A stretch of DNA of 64,000 bases from DASRBN01 sp035294305 (GCA_035294305.1 DATGLD010000048.1:186001-250000), one strand, 5' to 3'. Numbered from the stretch's first letter, positions 27,412-36,590 are shown. Translations and numbers: made by a program. The notes: a model not told the origin generated them from the sequence alone.

Positions 27412-28077
27412 ATGCCAGGCCGAGAGAGTCAGGGCAATGACTCCTGGGATCGATTTTCTAGCGGACCATATGCTGCGACAAATGGAACTGGTAAGCAACG
27501 AGCCATTCCTCGTCGCCCTTCCAACATGCCTCGTGTAGAACGCCCACCTCAGACACCTCGCGTGGGCAGACCACGACGTGAGCCTCGACAGTCAGGGAAA
27601 CGGCGGCTTCTCATTCTTGGAGTGGTATTTCTCGCCTGCGCGCTACTGGCTTGTGTCATTGGCTTTGCCCTTGTCAACTTTATCCAGGGAGTTAGTGAAA
27701 GCTCAGGAGCCGGCAATACAGCTTCTGACTTCCTCAATAGCCTTGCCACTCAGAATTACACGCAAGCATACAAAGACCTTGACGCCACCATTACGCTTCA
27801 GATAGCGCCTGACGATTTTGCTGCTCAAGCCAGACAAGACGATACCTGCTACGGCACCGTGACGACATTCTCTGAAGTGGGGGGCAGCGCCACAACATCA
27901 TCGGATAACCTCACGCAGAGTTTCACCTACACCGTCACGCGCTCAAAAGCGAAACCCTATCAGTTACATTTGACGCTGCACAAAGACAATTACGGGAACT
28001 GGTACATCACTTATTACGGCAGTATCAACGGCAGCGACAATAACCTGGTGCCAGGATTGCCTACCTGCAACGGCTAA
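27412..28077 (+). CDS. Single-pass membrane protein with extracellular NTF2-like domain
   Basis: 221 aa. A basic, Pro/Arg-rich cytoplasmic head (1-64), one membrane helix (about 66-90) and an extracellular domain (100-221) with DFLNSLATQNYTQAYKDLD are present. The last resembles the DUF4878/NTF2-like fold found in many exported Chloroflexota and actinobacterial proteins. Function unknown. Possibly in the polysaccharide operon. AAGGAG lies 11 nt before the ATG. Confidence 0.72.
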   Translation: MPGRESQGNDSWDRFSSGPYAATNGTGKQRAIPRRPSNMPRVERPPQTPRVGRPRREPRQSGKRRLLILGVVFLACALLACVIGFALVNFIQGVSESSGAGNTASDFLNSLATQNYTQAYKDLDATITLQIAPDDFAAQARQDDTCYGTVTTFSEVGGSATTSSDNLTQSFTYTVTRSKAKPYQLHLTLHKDNYGNWYITYYGSINGSDNNLVPGLPTCNG

Positions 28078-28437
28078 TAGAAACGCGGATAACATGAGGA
28101 GCCTCGAACTTGAGGAACAGATAAAAAGAGAGGCCGTCCTTGCAATGACCACGAAGCCATCTTACAAGATTGTGTCGTCATTGTAAGGGCGCCCCGTGTG
28201 GCCGCCTTCCGCACCGCTACGCTACTTACCAAAATTCGGAGTGACTTATCTTGGCTCTCTCTAGTAAAGAACCTCCTTTTCACACACGCCAACTTTCTCA
28301 ATACATGAAGCGTATTTCCTGTGAACTCTCTGGCCGCGAATTGCTACTAATATCTTAGAAGGAAAAACGGGGGATGATGAGATCGACACAGAAAGCGACG
28401 CGACGTGTTTCACACTACCATACAGGAGACCGGCTGG
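28078..28437. other. Intergenic region before the ECF sigma operon
   Basis: 360 bp with no convincing gene. A 30-codon frame (about 28094-28186) lacks a ribosome-binding site. No clear promoter was recognised. Confidence 0.35.
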
Positions 28438-29007
28438 ATGGATATGAATATGCAGCCAGTCGTCGATGATAGGCAACTCTTAAGGGATATTGCGGCGGGT
28501 AACAGGCAGGCGCTCGCGGAGCTATATACGCGCTACCAGCGTCCTCTCTTCAATTATCTGCTGCAACTCACGCCCGACTATTGGCTGGCGGAAGAGTTGC
28601 TCCAGGACACGCTGGTGGCCGTCTGGAAGAGCGCGCACAGCTTCGAGGAGAGATCGAGCGTACAGACATGGCTGATCGGCATTGCTCGCCGGCAAGCGCA
28701 CAACACGCTGCGCCAGCGCAAAATCCCACTCATCTACGAGTCAGAGATGGAAGCCATGGCTGCTATCGAACCGGAATCAGGAGATTTTACGCTCGCTACT
28801 ATCGCTCGTGAAGAACTGGCCGCGGCATTCACGCAGCTTGCCCCGGTTCATCGAGAAATCCTGGCGCTGATTTTCGTGCAAGAACTGTCTTACGCGGAAA
28901 CAGCCACTATTCTAGGAGTACCGGTCGGCACAGTCAAGAGCCGCCTGAGCAACGCCAGACGCGCGCTGCGGTCACTACTCAACGCGAGAAAGGAGTTGAA
29001 AAGATGA
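28438..29007 (+). CDS. ECF sigma factor
   Basis: 189 aa from ATG 28438 (AGGAG 9 nt upstream); a GTG at 28405 is less likely. Sigma-2 region: ALAELYTRYQRPLFNYLLQL...AEELLQDTLVAVWK. Sigma-4 region: LAPVHREILALIFVQELSYAETATILGVPVGTVKSRLSNARRAL. It directs RNA polymerase to a regulon, possibly including its own operon. The stop overlaps the anti-sigma start. Confidence 0.93.
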   Translation: MDMNMQPVVDDRQLLRDIAAGNRQALAELYTRYQRPLFNYLLQLTPDYWLAEELLQDTLVAVWKSAHSFEERSSVQTWLIGIARRQAHNTLRQRKIPLIYESEMEAMAAIEPESGDFTLATIAREELAAAFTQLAPVHREILALIFVQELSYAETATILGVPVGTVKSRLSNARRALRSLLNARKELKR

Positions 29008-29927
29008 TGTTCCAGGTTCCACAGGATCGCGAACATGTAGTCGATCTGCTGCCCGCATATAGTAGCGGTAACCTTGATGAGGCAAGCGCCAACCGTGTGC
29101 GCGAACACTTGCTAGCGTGCGAACCATGCCGGCTCGAACTCGCCGGCTGGGAGGCAATCCGCGATGCAACTCTATTGGCTACGGCTTCCGCCGGGCTTCC
29201 TTCTGCACAAATCTTAGACCAGGTCTGGGCAAAAATCGATGCACCGCCGGTTCCACAAGTCGTAATACGACAATGGTCACCTGGTTCCCTTGGGGCCCTT
29301 TTCTGGCTCGTCTTCAGGAAACAGGTCGGCATCATTCATAAAAGCATCTGGATTGTCTCGGCAATGATAATGGTTTTTGGCTGCATCTTGATACTCGCCG
29401 CTACACTAGGTAACCAGAGCCATATGCACGAGGCCCAATTATTGCTGGCGCTCTTCGCTTCCGTAATCGGCGCATCCGGTGTCGCCTTCATCTATGGAGC
29501 GGAAAATGATGCCGGCTTTGAATTAACGCTTTCAACTCCAACATCTATTCGCATTGTGATGATCTGTCGCATGATCCTGGTTGTGGGCTATGACTTACTG
29601 CTCTCCGCGCTTGCATCAACCATCCTGGCCCTCTCTTATGGCGGTGGTCCCTGGGAAATCATCCAGCTCTGGCTGGGGCCAATGCTGCTCCTGGCATCCA
29701 TCAGCCTGATGCTCTCAATGATGGTTGGTTCCGTTATTGGCCTGCTGTTCTCGCTTATTCTGGAAGCAACACAGGCCTTGCCCACAAATATCGAGCAGGG
29801 CTTGCTAGGACTGCAACTCGCCCGGCCCGATCTATGGCAAACTAATCCCATCATCATCCTGCTGGCCGTGCTCTTCTTCGTGTTTGCCATACTCTACGCG
29901 CCGCGCCAACCGAGATTATCAAGTTAG
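29004..29927 (+). CDS. Zinc anti-sigma factor with multi-pass membrane domain
   Basis: 307 aa. The zinc anti-sigma motif His35-x3-Cys39-x2-Cys42 (EHLLACEPC) is in the first 50 residues, with His11 upstream. About six membrane segments follow from residue 110 on. It overlaps the sigma gene by 4 nt, so it is its likely partner. The large membrane part suggests the signal is sensed in the membrane, perhaps by the ABC system encoded next. Confidence 0.88.
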   Translation: MMFQVPQDREHVVDLLPAYSSGNLDEASANRVREHLLACEPCRLELAGWEAIRDATLLATASAGLPSAQILDQVWAKIDAPPVPQVVIRQWSPGSLGALFWLVFRKQVGIIHKSIWIVSAMIMVFGCILILAATLGNQSHMHEAQLLLALFASVIGASGVAFIYGAENDAGFELTLSTPTSIRIVMICRMILVVGYDLLLSALASTILALSYGGGPWEIIQLWLGPMLLLASISLMLSMMVGSVIGLLFSLILEATQALPTNIEQGLLGLQLARPDLWQTNPIIILLAVLFFVFAILYAPRQPRLSS

Positions 29928-30059
29928 CGGCAATAGTTTGCCCTGGTGGGGCGTGGGGAGCAGGTTGATCGCGTCCGCGCTGGAGCCGTTCCCCAATCGT
30001 CTTCCCTACGAATCGCGAACCAAAATCCCACACACGAATTTATATTAGGTGGAGGCAAG

Positions 30060-30794
30060 ATGTATCTTGATCGATTGCTTTATGAATTGAAATTGATGGG
30101 TAAGCGTGTCGTCCTGACACCCATCCTGGTGATGTTTGGCATTGCCCTCATAGCTCTATTCTTAGAGCAAAGAGCGGTAGACCCATCCCGCATACTATCG
30201 GCAAGTCTTGAGATCATTATACCACTGGCGACCGGAATAGTGGTAGCAACGATTACCAGCCAGGACAATGCCATAGAACTACAGCTCACTGTACCTAAAA
30301 AGTATGACAGAACAGTTTTCCGCCGGCTCATCATTATCTTTGTCTGGACAGCATGCATAGCCTTGCTTTCGGGCATCATCTTTTACGCGCTCAACCTCAA
30401 GTTCATACCGCTATTGTCACCATCAGAACCGGCTATATTGCAGTTGCTCACACAGGTGCTGGCCTGGCTCGCGCCCACGCTCTGGTTGATTGGTACCGGC
30501 GTGTGCCTGGCGCTGCTGCTGCGCAGTCGCCCGGCCAGCAGCGCATTATTAGGCGGCATCTGGATTTTTGAAATCGTCTTCAAAGATTATATTGCTGCCA
30601 CCAGCTGGCTGCACCCGGTATTCCTCTTCCCTACGACGCTGATTCCTCTGGCAGGAATCATTCCCCAGAACTACTTCAATATGTGGTTAACTACGCGCCT
30701 GGAACTAATCGGAACCGCGCTCGCCTTCCTGTTTATTGGCTGGCTGCTGCTTCACGATCCAGAGGGCTTACTGAAAACATCGAGCGAGGAATAA
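30060..30794 (+). CDS. ABC-2-type membrane subunit
   Basis: 244 aa from ATG 30060 (GGTGGAGG, 4 nt spacing); a frame from 29946 has no support. Six predicted membrane segments and no soluble domain. Position between an anti-sigma factor and an ABC ATPase suggests a permease subunit. Substrate unknown. Confidence 0.72.
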   Translation: MYLDRLLYELKLMGKRVVLTPILVMFGIALIALFLEQRAVDPSRILSASLEIIIPLATGIVVATITSQDNAIELQLTVPKKYDRTVFRRLIIIFVWTACIALLSGIIFYALNLKFIPLLSPSEPAILQLLTQVLAWLAPTLWLIGTGVCLALLLRSRPASSALLGGIWIFEIVFKDYIAATSWLHPVFLFPTTLIPLAGIIPQNYFNMWLTTRLELIGTALAFLFIGWLLLHDPEGLLKTSSEE

Positions 30795-30796
30795 GT

Positions 30797-31570
30797 ATGT
30801 ACTGGTTAGCAACATTTTACGGCGTCTTCAACTACGAGTTTCGCATGCAGTTCCGGCGCCTCGTGCTCTGGATAACGTTCCTCTGTATCGCGGCATTGCT
30901 GTTACTGCGCGGCGGATCCCGTTTCTTCCTGGTCTTCGCGCTGAACCAGCCGCTACTGCCCCTTGTCGCTGAGTGGGCGCGCAGCCTGAATTTTCTGGTG
31001 CCTATCGCGGCGGGAGTCTTGCTGGCTGATCGCCTGGCGCGAGATCGCAAGACGCGAGTCGACGAACTTTTTACCTCTATGCCTGGCCCTTTAAGCATAC
31101 GCCTGGCCGGGAAATATGCCGGTTGCACGCTTGCTACAATCATCCCCATATTCTTGTTCTTCAGCATGGGTGTAGGCTCAATACTCTATCAGACCCATAA
31201 CCTGTTGGCGATACCCTATGCCCTTGAAGCTTTTGCAACAATCTCATTGCCAGGAATATTGTTCGTGAGCGCATTTTCAATAGCCTGCCCATTCCTGCTC
31301 TGGGTGCCGCTCTACCAGTTTCTCTTCGTCGGCTACTGGTTCTGGGGTAATATACTGAGTCCCCAAATTGGCATTCCTACACTAAGTGGAACCCTATTAA
31401 CGCCGGTGGGGGGATACGCGGCATCCGGCTTCTTTGGTGATAATGAGCAACTCATCCAGAATGCCACAGCCATGCAGGCTGTTGAAAGCCTCTCACTTTT
31501 ACTCGGCATCTCGCTGCTGGTAATGGTTGCGCTCTGGTGGTTGATGCGATGGGAACAGGCGCGACAATGA
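30797..31570 (+). CDS. ABC-2-type membrane subunit
   Basis: 257 aa from ATG 30797, two bases after the previous stop (GAGGA upstream). About six membrane segments. ADRLARDRKTRVDELFTSMPGP after the second helix is typical of ABC-2 permeases. It is probably paired with the preceding protein to form the channel. Confidence 0.75.
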   Translation: MYWLATFYGVFNYEFRMQFRRLVLWITFLCIAALLLLRGGSRFFLVFALNQPLLPLVAEWARSLNFLVPIAAGVLLADRLARDRKTRVDELFTSMPGPLSIRLAGKYAGCTLATIIPIFLFFSMGVGSILYQTHNLLAIPYALEAFATISLPGILFVSAFSIACPFLLWVPLYQFLFVGYWFWGNILSPQIGIPTLSGTLLTPVGGYAASGFFGDNEQLIQNATAMQAVESLSLLLGISLLVMVALWWLMRWEQARQ

Positions 31571-31622
31571 GGATTTTGACAAAGGAAATCTTTAGCGTGA
31601 TATAAGGAGGATTCTTTTTATT

Positions 31623-32513
31623 ATGAACATCGAAATCAGCGATCTTAGCAAGATTTACCGTGGTGGAGTACAGGCCCTTCATGCAATAGATATGACTATC
31701 CCCGGGGGCATGTTCGGGCTCCTAGGCCCAAATGGCGCCGGCAAGACAACGTTGATGCGCATTCTGGCGGGTATCCTGCGTCCGAGCAGTGGCAGCGTCC
31801 AGATTGGTGAATACAATATCAACACCGAGCGAGGGCGCATCTCGGTCAAACGCATGCTGGGCTATCTACCACAGGACCTCGGCATGTATCCAGACCTGAG
31901 CGCCCGTGAATTCCTCGACTACGTTGGCATTCTCAAAGGTATGGACAATCGCAGGATTCGTCACCAGCGGGTTGAAGAACTGCTCGAGATTGTCTCACTC
32001 ACAAATGTAGCCAATCGCAAGCTCAAAACCTATTCTGGTGGCATGAAACGCCGCATCGGGATTGCGCAGGCGCTGCTCAATGATCCAAAACTGTTGATCG
32101 TTGACGAACCAACCGCGGGACTCGATCCCGAGGAGCGCATTCGTTTCCGCAACCTGCTCTCAGACCTGGGTGGAGAGCGTACCGTGCTGCTTTCGACGCA
32201 CATTGTCGAGGATATCGCGCAGACCTGTAGAAACCTCGCCATCATGAAGAGCGGCAAGGTAGTTTTTCAAGGCACGACAGCAGAACTGGTCGGGCAAACG
32301 CGCGGCAAGGTCTGGATCATCACCTCGCAGGGCACCAAACCCGAAGGGAACTTCACCGTTGTTTCCACCCTCAACATGGGCAGCACGATACAGTATCGTG
32401 TCGTCGGCGACCTTCCCCCACACGCGGGAGCTGTGGCGGCAGAGCCAAGCCTGGAGGATGGCTACGTATGGCTCATGCGCGAACAGCGGGCCTCTATACC
32501 ACTGATTTCTTAG
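31623..32513 (+). CDS. ABC transporter ATP-binding protein
   Basis: 296 aa. Walker A GPNGAGKTT near 36, signature YSGGMKRR near 138, Walker B LLIVDEPTAGLDPEER near 158 and the H-loop STHIVED. A 70-residue C-terminal extension is present. AAGGAGGA lies 10 nt before the ATG. It drives the two membrane subunits upstream. Export of a drug, lipid or peptide is possible but not shown. Confidence 0.92.
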   Translation: MNIEISDLSKIYRGGVQALHAIDMTIPGGMFGLLGPNGAGKTTLMRILAGILRPSSGSVQIGEYNINTERGRISVKRMLGYLPQDLGMYPDLSAREFLDYVGILKGMDNRRIRHQRVEELLEIVSLTNVANRKLKTYSGGMKRRIGIAQALLNDPKLLIVDEPTAGLDPEERIRFRNLLSDLGGERTVLLSTHIVEDIAQTCRNLAIMKSGKVVFQGTTAELVGQTRGKVWIITSQGTKPEGNFTVVSTLNMGSTIQYRVVGDLPPHAGAVAAEPSLEDGYVWLMREQRASIPLIS

Positions 32514-32554
32514 ATATAAAGAAGTAGGAACAAACGGTTTAACTCTTGAATAGC

Positions 32555-32618
32555 TCAGCAACCTTATGTTAGACTACATCTGCCGCTATAGTGCGGTAAT
32601 TCGTCACGGGGTTGCTGA
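32555..32618 (+). promoter_or_regulatory. Inverted repeat in the sortase leader
   Basis: TCAGCAACC (32555-32563) pairs with GGTTGCTGA (32610-32618), enclosing a CCGC/GCGG hairpin. The right arm ends 3 nt before the sortase ATG, where no ribosome-binding site is visible, so folding could cover the start. Confidence 0.45.
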
Positions 32619-32621
32619 ACA

Positions 32622-33206
32622 ATGAAGAAGGCGTTATTCTACCTTGGCCTGATAGTGCTTGTGGTTCTTGCTGTCGGATACTATAATTACGCCAACAACA
32701 TTACCTCAACCAATAGCAGTTTGACGCCGACCGAGCCATGGCAGCCGGCCCGTTTAAGTATTCCACGCCTGCATATCAATGCGCCGGTTTTAAGCGTTGG
32801 TAAAACATCGTCGGGAGCAATGGATGCGCCGGTATCCCAGGCCATCAACTCGCCTTATTGGACAAGCGTCTTCTGGTATAACGTTGGTCCGGCGCCGGGG
32901 CAACCTGGCAACGCGGTCATCGCCGGACATGTTGACCGCGTGGGAGGCGACCCGGCTATCTTCTGGACCCTGAGCGCTCTTGAACCCGGTAACACGCTTT
33001 CCGTGATTACTATGGATAAGAAAACGCTGCATTTCGTGGTGAACCGCGTCGTCAGTTACCCGGCGAATGCGCCCAGCCAGTATGTGATCAACGCGGTATT
33101 TGGCCCTACGACAGCTCACCACCTCAATCTGATCACCTGCAGCGGGGTCTGGACAGGTCACGGATATGATCAGCGTTTAGTCGTATTCACTACCCAGACG
33201 AACTGA
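32622..33206 (+). CDS. Sortase, class F-like
   Basis: 194 aa. A membrane anchor (5-23) is followed by a sortase barrel with the catalytic triad: His in AVIAGHVD, Cys in LNLITCSGVW and Arg in YDQRLVVF. Sortases join sorting-signal proteins to surface partners. No LPxTG-type substrate was found in this window. Class is judged from size and the ITCSG block. Confidence 0.87.
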   Translation: MKKALFYLGLIVLVVLAVGYYNYANNITSTNSSLTPTEPWQPARLSIPRLHINAPVLSVGKTSSGAMDAPVSQAINSPYWTSVFWYNVGPAPGQPGNAVIAGHVDRVGGDPAIFWTLSALEPGNTLSVITMDKKTLHFVVNRVVSYPANAPSQYVINAVFGPTTAHHLNLITCSGVWTGHGYDQRLVVFTTQTN

Positions 33207-33273
33207 TTCTTCCCTTGTCGAGAAGCGATCGGCTATTACCTGTTTCGACCATGCCAGGGCGTATAGAAAATAG

Positions 33274-34548
33274 TTATCTCGTCAATATCCCTAATACGCG
33301 TTGGAACTGCCTGTCATACTCCTCCCGCGTCATTTTCGGCCAGGTAAGATCGATCGTTTCGCGCTGCACTTCCAGCGGCTGATCTTCCGCTAAGCTGGCG
33401 GTCACACCTGGTTCTATTCTATGTAGCGTCTTTCCTTCTGGCAGAGCAACACCGCATTTTTCCAGAATCTCTTCCGCGACATAGACAGGACTGCCGGTTA
33501 CGACGGCAAGCGCAATGGCATCGCTCGGGCGCGCATCAATCTCATTCACAGTGTCGCCACTGCGAATTTTTGCGACTGCATAGAAGATCTCGTCTTTGAG
33601 CGTCTCAATGCGTGCCTCTTCGAGCGCTGCTCCGGCAGCCTTTAATACACTGGCCATGAAGTTCATCGTCATCGGCCGGGGCCATTGTAATGTATTCAAC
33701 CCCATTTCTATAGCAGCGGCCTCGGCTGGCCCAATCCAGATGCCCATTGCGCGCTGGCCAGCTTCGTCCAGCAGCACAACCACCGAATTACCCCGTTCTT
33801 TCGTTTCTGGTTTCAGGAAACTTACGGCTTCTACAACTGTCACCTTGATCATTGTTCGCCTCCTTTGTCGTAATGAGGAATCCTCCTGCTCCCAATCGGG
33901 GAGCGCCAGAAGATATTCTTTTAATTGTTTGCGAGCCTTGTATAGACGACCCTTGACAGCAACAACGGAAATCTCCAGCATTGCGGCCACCTCACGCAAA
34001 CTGAGTTGTTCGTAGTAAAACAGCAACGTCGCGGCACGTTCCCTGGGCGAAAGCGCATGCACGGCACGCAGCAGAGTGTGATGCAGTTCGCGTTCTTCCG
34101 CCACCGTCTGCGGGTCCAGTAGCGCACCGGAGAAAGTAGGGGCATCGATGCTCATACCGCCCATTAGCGCTTCTAGAGAGTAGAAATCAATCTTCTGGTC
34201 GCGCAGGTAGCCCCGGCAGACATTCAAGGTGATTCCATAGAGCCAGCTTCTGAAGCGCTCGCTATCCCGCAGGCGATCCAGTGATAGATAGGCCTGGAGG
34301 ATAGCTTCCTGCGCCAGTTCCTGGGCAACAAATGCATTCGCAACCATTCCCATCGCAATTCGCTCAGCCATGGGTTGATAACGAGAGATAAGTTGCCCAA
34401 AAGCATGCTTATCACCCGCGCGCGCCAGGATTACCAGTTCAGCATCAGATCGCTCATCCACGATAGTGCTTACTAATTCATCAGAACGACTAGTGAACCC
34501 GGGTTTCCCATCGCCCTGATCACCCTCAGTGATGAGGATTCCTTTCAT
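33274..34548 (-). CDS. Fusion of ECF-type sigma factor and bifunctional nuclease (BFN/DUF151) domain
   Basis: 424 aa. Residues about 30-215 are an ECF sigma factor: sigma-2 AFGQLISRYQPMAERIAMGM...AQELAQEAILQAYLSL; sigma-4 LSPRERAATLLFYYEQLSLREVAAMLEISVVAVKGRLYKARK. Residues 233-424 are a bifunctional-nuclease domain (GIWIGPAEAAAIEMGL, RPSDAIALAVVTGSPVYVAEEIL), a family with reported DNase and RNase activity. The junction has an internal ATG with a perfect ribosome-binding site (see 33852-33866), so a free BFN protein may also be made. A single joint protein would be an unusual link between promoter recognition and nucleic-acid cleavage. Confidence 0.88.
   Translation of the reverse strand: MKGILITEGDQGDGKPGFTSRSDELVSTIVDERSDAELVILARAGDKHAFGQLISRYQPMAERIAMGMVANAFVAQELAQEAILQAYLSLDRLRDSERFRSWLYGITLNVCRGYLRDQKIDFYSLEALMGGMSIDAPTFSGALLDPQTVAEERELHHTLLRAVHALSPRERAATLLFYYEQLSLREVAAMLEISVVAVKGRLYKARKQLKEYLLALPDWEQEDSSLRQRRRTMIKVTVVEAVSFLKPETKERGNSVVVLLDEAGQRAMGIWIGPAEAAAIEMGLNTLQWPRPMTMNFMASVLKAAGAALEEARIETLKDEIFYAVAKIRSGDTVNEIDARPSDAIALAVVTGSPVYVAEEILEKCGVALPEGKTLHRIEPGVTASLAEDQPLEVQRETIDLTWPKMTREEYDRQFQRVLGILTR
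33852..33866 (-). promoter_or_regulatory. Internal ribosome-binding site and in-frame ATG in the sigma-BFN fusion
   Basis: AAAGGAGG (33866-33859) lies 6 nt before an in-frame ATG (33852), which is Met233, the first residue of the BFN domain. Read as part of the fusion, the site encodes Gln-Arg-Arg with two AGG codons. Initiation here would give a 192-aa free BFN protein. Confidence 0.75.
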
Positions 34549-34608
34549 TTCCGTTGCTAAAGAATAGTGGCAAAAACGGGAGCGAAGGTTACTTTTTTGC
34601 AGAGCAGA

Positions 34609-35802
34609 TCAAGAGAAGGCATTCAGTCCGGTGATGGCCTGACCAATGATCAGCGTATGGATATCGTCCGTGCCTTCGTAGGTATAGACGGACTCCAGGT
34701 TGTTCTCGTGACGACTGACGGGGTATTCCAGTGTGATGCCATTGGCGCCCAGCACGGAGCGGGCCTCGCGGGCCGTTTTGAGCGCCTCACGCACATTATT
34801 ACGCTTCGCGACCGAAACCTGCACCGGGTGAAGCAGCCCTTCATCCTTGAGACGGCCCAGTTGCAGGGCAAGCAGTTGCGCCTTGACCAGTTCGCTTGCC
34901 ATAACCACCAGCTTCTCCTGCACCAGCTGGAAGCTACCAATGGGACGACCGAACTGGATACGTGTCTTCGCGTAATCCAACGCGGCCACGTAACATGCGC
35001 GCGCCGCACCGTTCGCGCCCCAGGCGATGCCATAGCGAGCCTCGTCCAGGCAGGACAGTGGGCCACGCAATCCACGAATGTTGGGCAGCATATTCCCGGC
35101 GGGAACGCGGCAATCCTCGAAGTGCAATTCCGAGGTGACGGAGGCGCGCAGCGAGAGTTTATGATGAATGTCGCTGGTGGTAAAACCCGGCATACCGCGT
35201 TCGACCAGGAAGCCGCGAATACCATCCTCCGCTTTGGCCCAGACGACCGCCAGGTCCGCCATGCCTCCATTGGTAATCCACATCTTCGTACCATTCAAGA
35301 CATAGGAATTTCCATCGCGGCGTGCCGTAGTTCGCATGCTACCGGGGTCGCTGCCCGAATCCGGTTCCGTTAGGCCAAAACAGCCGATTACCTCACCCCG
35401 TGCCATGCGCGGCAGCCAGCGCTGCTTCTGTTCTTCAGTACCAAAAGCGTAGATGGGGAACATAGCGAGTGAGCCTTGCACCGAGACGAACGAGCGCAGG
35501 CCGCTATCACCAGCCTCTAACTCCTGGCAGGCAAGCCCATAACACACCGCGTTCAATCCGGCGCAGCCATAGCCTTCGAGATGCATGCCCAGCAAACCAA
35601 GATCGGCAATCGCCGGGATAAGCTCGCGTGGAAACGTGCCGGCCTCAAAGTGTTCACCGATGATGGGCAGAACACGCTCCTGTACGAATTTGCGCACGGT
35701 ATCGCGCACCAGGCGCTCTTCCTCGCTCAGCAGATGGTCAATATTATAAAGATCGGTTGCGGATGGCAACTCAACGTGACGTTCAACTTTTGTTTCTGCC
35801 AT
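34609..35802 (-). CDS. Acyl-CoA dehydrogenase, glutaryl-CoA dehydrogenase-like
   Basis: 397 aa, full length. FAD/substrate blocks CFGLTEPDSGSDPGSM and KMWITNGG. The catalytic glutamate is in YTYEGTDDIHTLIIGQAITG. The N-terminal sequence and R-rich active-site region (ARYGIAWGANGAA) match the glutaryl-CoA dehydrogenase branch, which makes crotonyl-CoA in lysine/tryptophan breakdown. Other short-chain acyl-CoAs are possible. Confidence 0.9.
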   Translation of the reverse strand: MAETKVERHVELPSATDLYNIDHLLSEEERLVRDTVRKFVQERVLPIIGEHFEAGTFPRELIPAIADLGLLGMHLEGYGCAGLNAVCYGLACQELEAGDSGLRSFVSVQGSLAMFPIYAFGTEEQKQRWLPRMARGEVIGCFGLTEPDSGSDPGSMRTTARRDGNSYVLNGTKMWITNGGMADLAVVWAKAEDGIRGFLVERGMPGFTTSDIHHKLSLRASVTSELHFEDCRVPAGNMLPNIRGLRGPLSCLDEARYGIAWGANGAARACYVAALDYAKTRIQFGRPIGSFQLVQEKLVVMASELVKAQLLALQLGRLKDEGLLHPVQVSVAKRNNVREALKTAREARSVLGANGITLEYPVSRHENNLESVYTYEGTDDIHTLIIGQAITGLNAFS

Positions 35803-35923
35803 AAATATATCACTGCCTTTCTTGCACGGTAGTACGTCTTTTTAGACTATCAGGAAGAGATACGCTCTTCGTCGAGCTGCATACTACCATGCTGTTTATT
35901 ATATCTCAGATTCAGGATGATAT

Positions 35924-36276
35924 ATGGCAGTCTCTTCCTCAGACGGCTTTAACCTGGAAAAAGAGGGATTCTTTTGCGCCTCGCTCCAATTCACATACTC
36001 GGTCGAGTCATACGACATGGCAACCAACACTGGGTCATATTCTCAAGGACATTTTCACGAGGCCACAACTCAAGCATATATATACGAAGAGAACTGGAAA
36101 TCGATCTCGATGCAGGGCCAACATCATTAACATTTGAACAGTGGCTGAGCCTGTTCGAGTGCTTCAAAAAAGTGGGCAGCAGAGAGGCAATAGATAAGAT
36201 TATGGGAAGCGAGCAGTGTTTGAGACAGCGACAAAGCAAATTACAGAAAAGGCATCGCACAGGCAATCATCACTGA
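35924..36276 (+). pseudogene. Frameshifted small hypothetical gene
   Basis: From ATG 35924 the frame encodes 68 residues (MAVSSSDGFNLEKEGFFC...TTQAYIYEENW) and then stops. The overlapping +1-shifted frame continues with ELEIDLDAGPTSLTFEQWLSLFECFKKVG to 36276. Shifting by one base near 36095 gives a continuous protein of about 117 aa. The family is not recognised. It is either a decayed gene or an assembly error. Confidence 0.5.
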
Positions 36277-36286
36277 ATTGCAGTGG

Positions 36287-36509
36287 TTAGACAAGCTGGC
36301 CGCTTTCATCAGAGGCATCAGCTTGAATAGCCCATGCTGGAGTGAGGCCATAATAGAGTACATCAGGATCGATATCTGCTCCATTGGGCCATGCTATCGT
36401 ACCTTCCTCGACCTGTAAGGCATGAAACAAAGAAAGATCGTTCCGAATCGGCTCGAAGATTTGTAATGTCAACAATTGATTCTCTTTACGAGCATTCAAT
36501 AGCCTTACT
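36287..36509 (-). pseudogene. DUF2442 family remnant, 5' truncated
   Basis: The readable part holds FEPIRNDLSLFHALQVEEGTIAWPNGADIDPDVLYYGL, the conserved C-terminal half of DUF2442 proteins (often paired with DUF4160 in antitoxin-like modules). The N-terminal half is missing. In-frame sequence before the TTG at about 36496 meets a stop within a few codons. No partner gene is present. Confidence 0.65.
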
Positions 36510-36590
36510 CAACACATATCCCTGCGAAGAAAAGATGCTATGATACACTGAAGCCTTTGAATATCTTATTTCCATTTCGTGAGGTGAACC

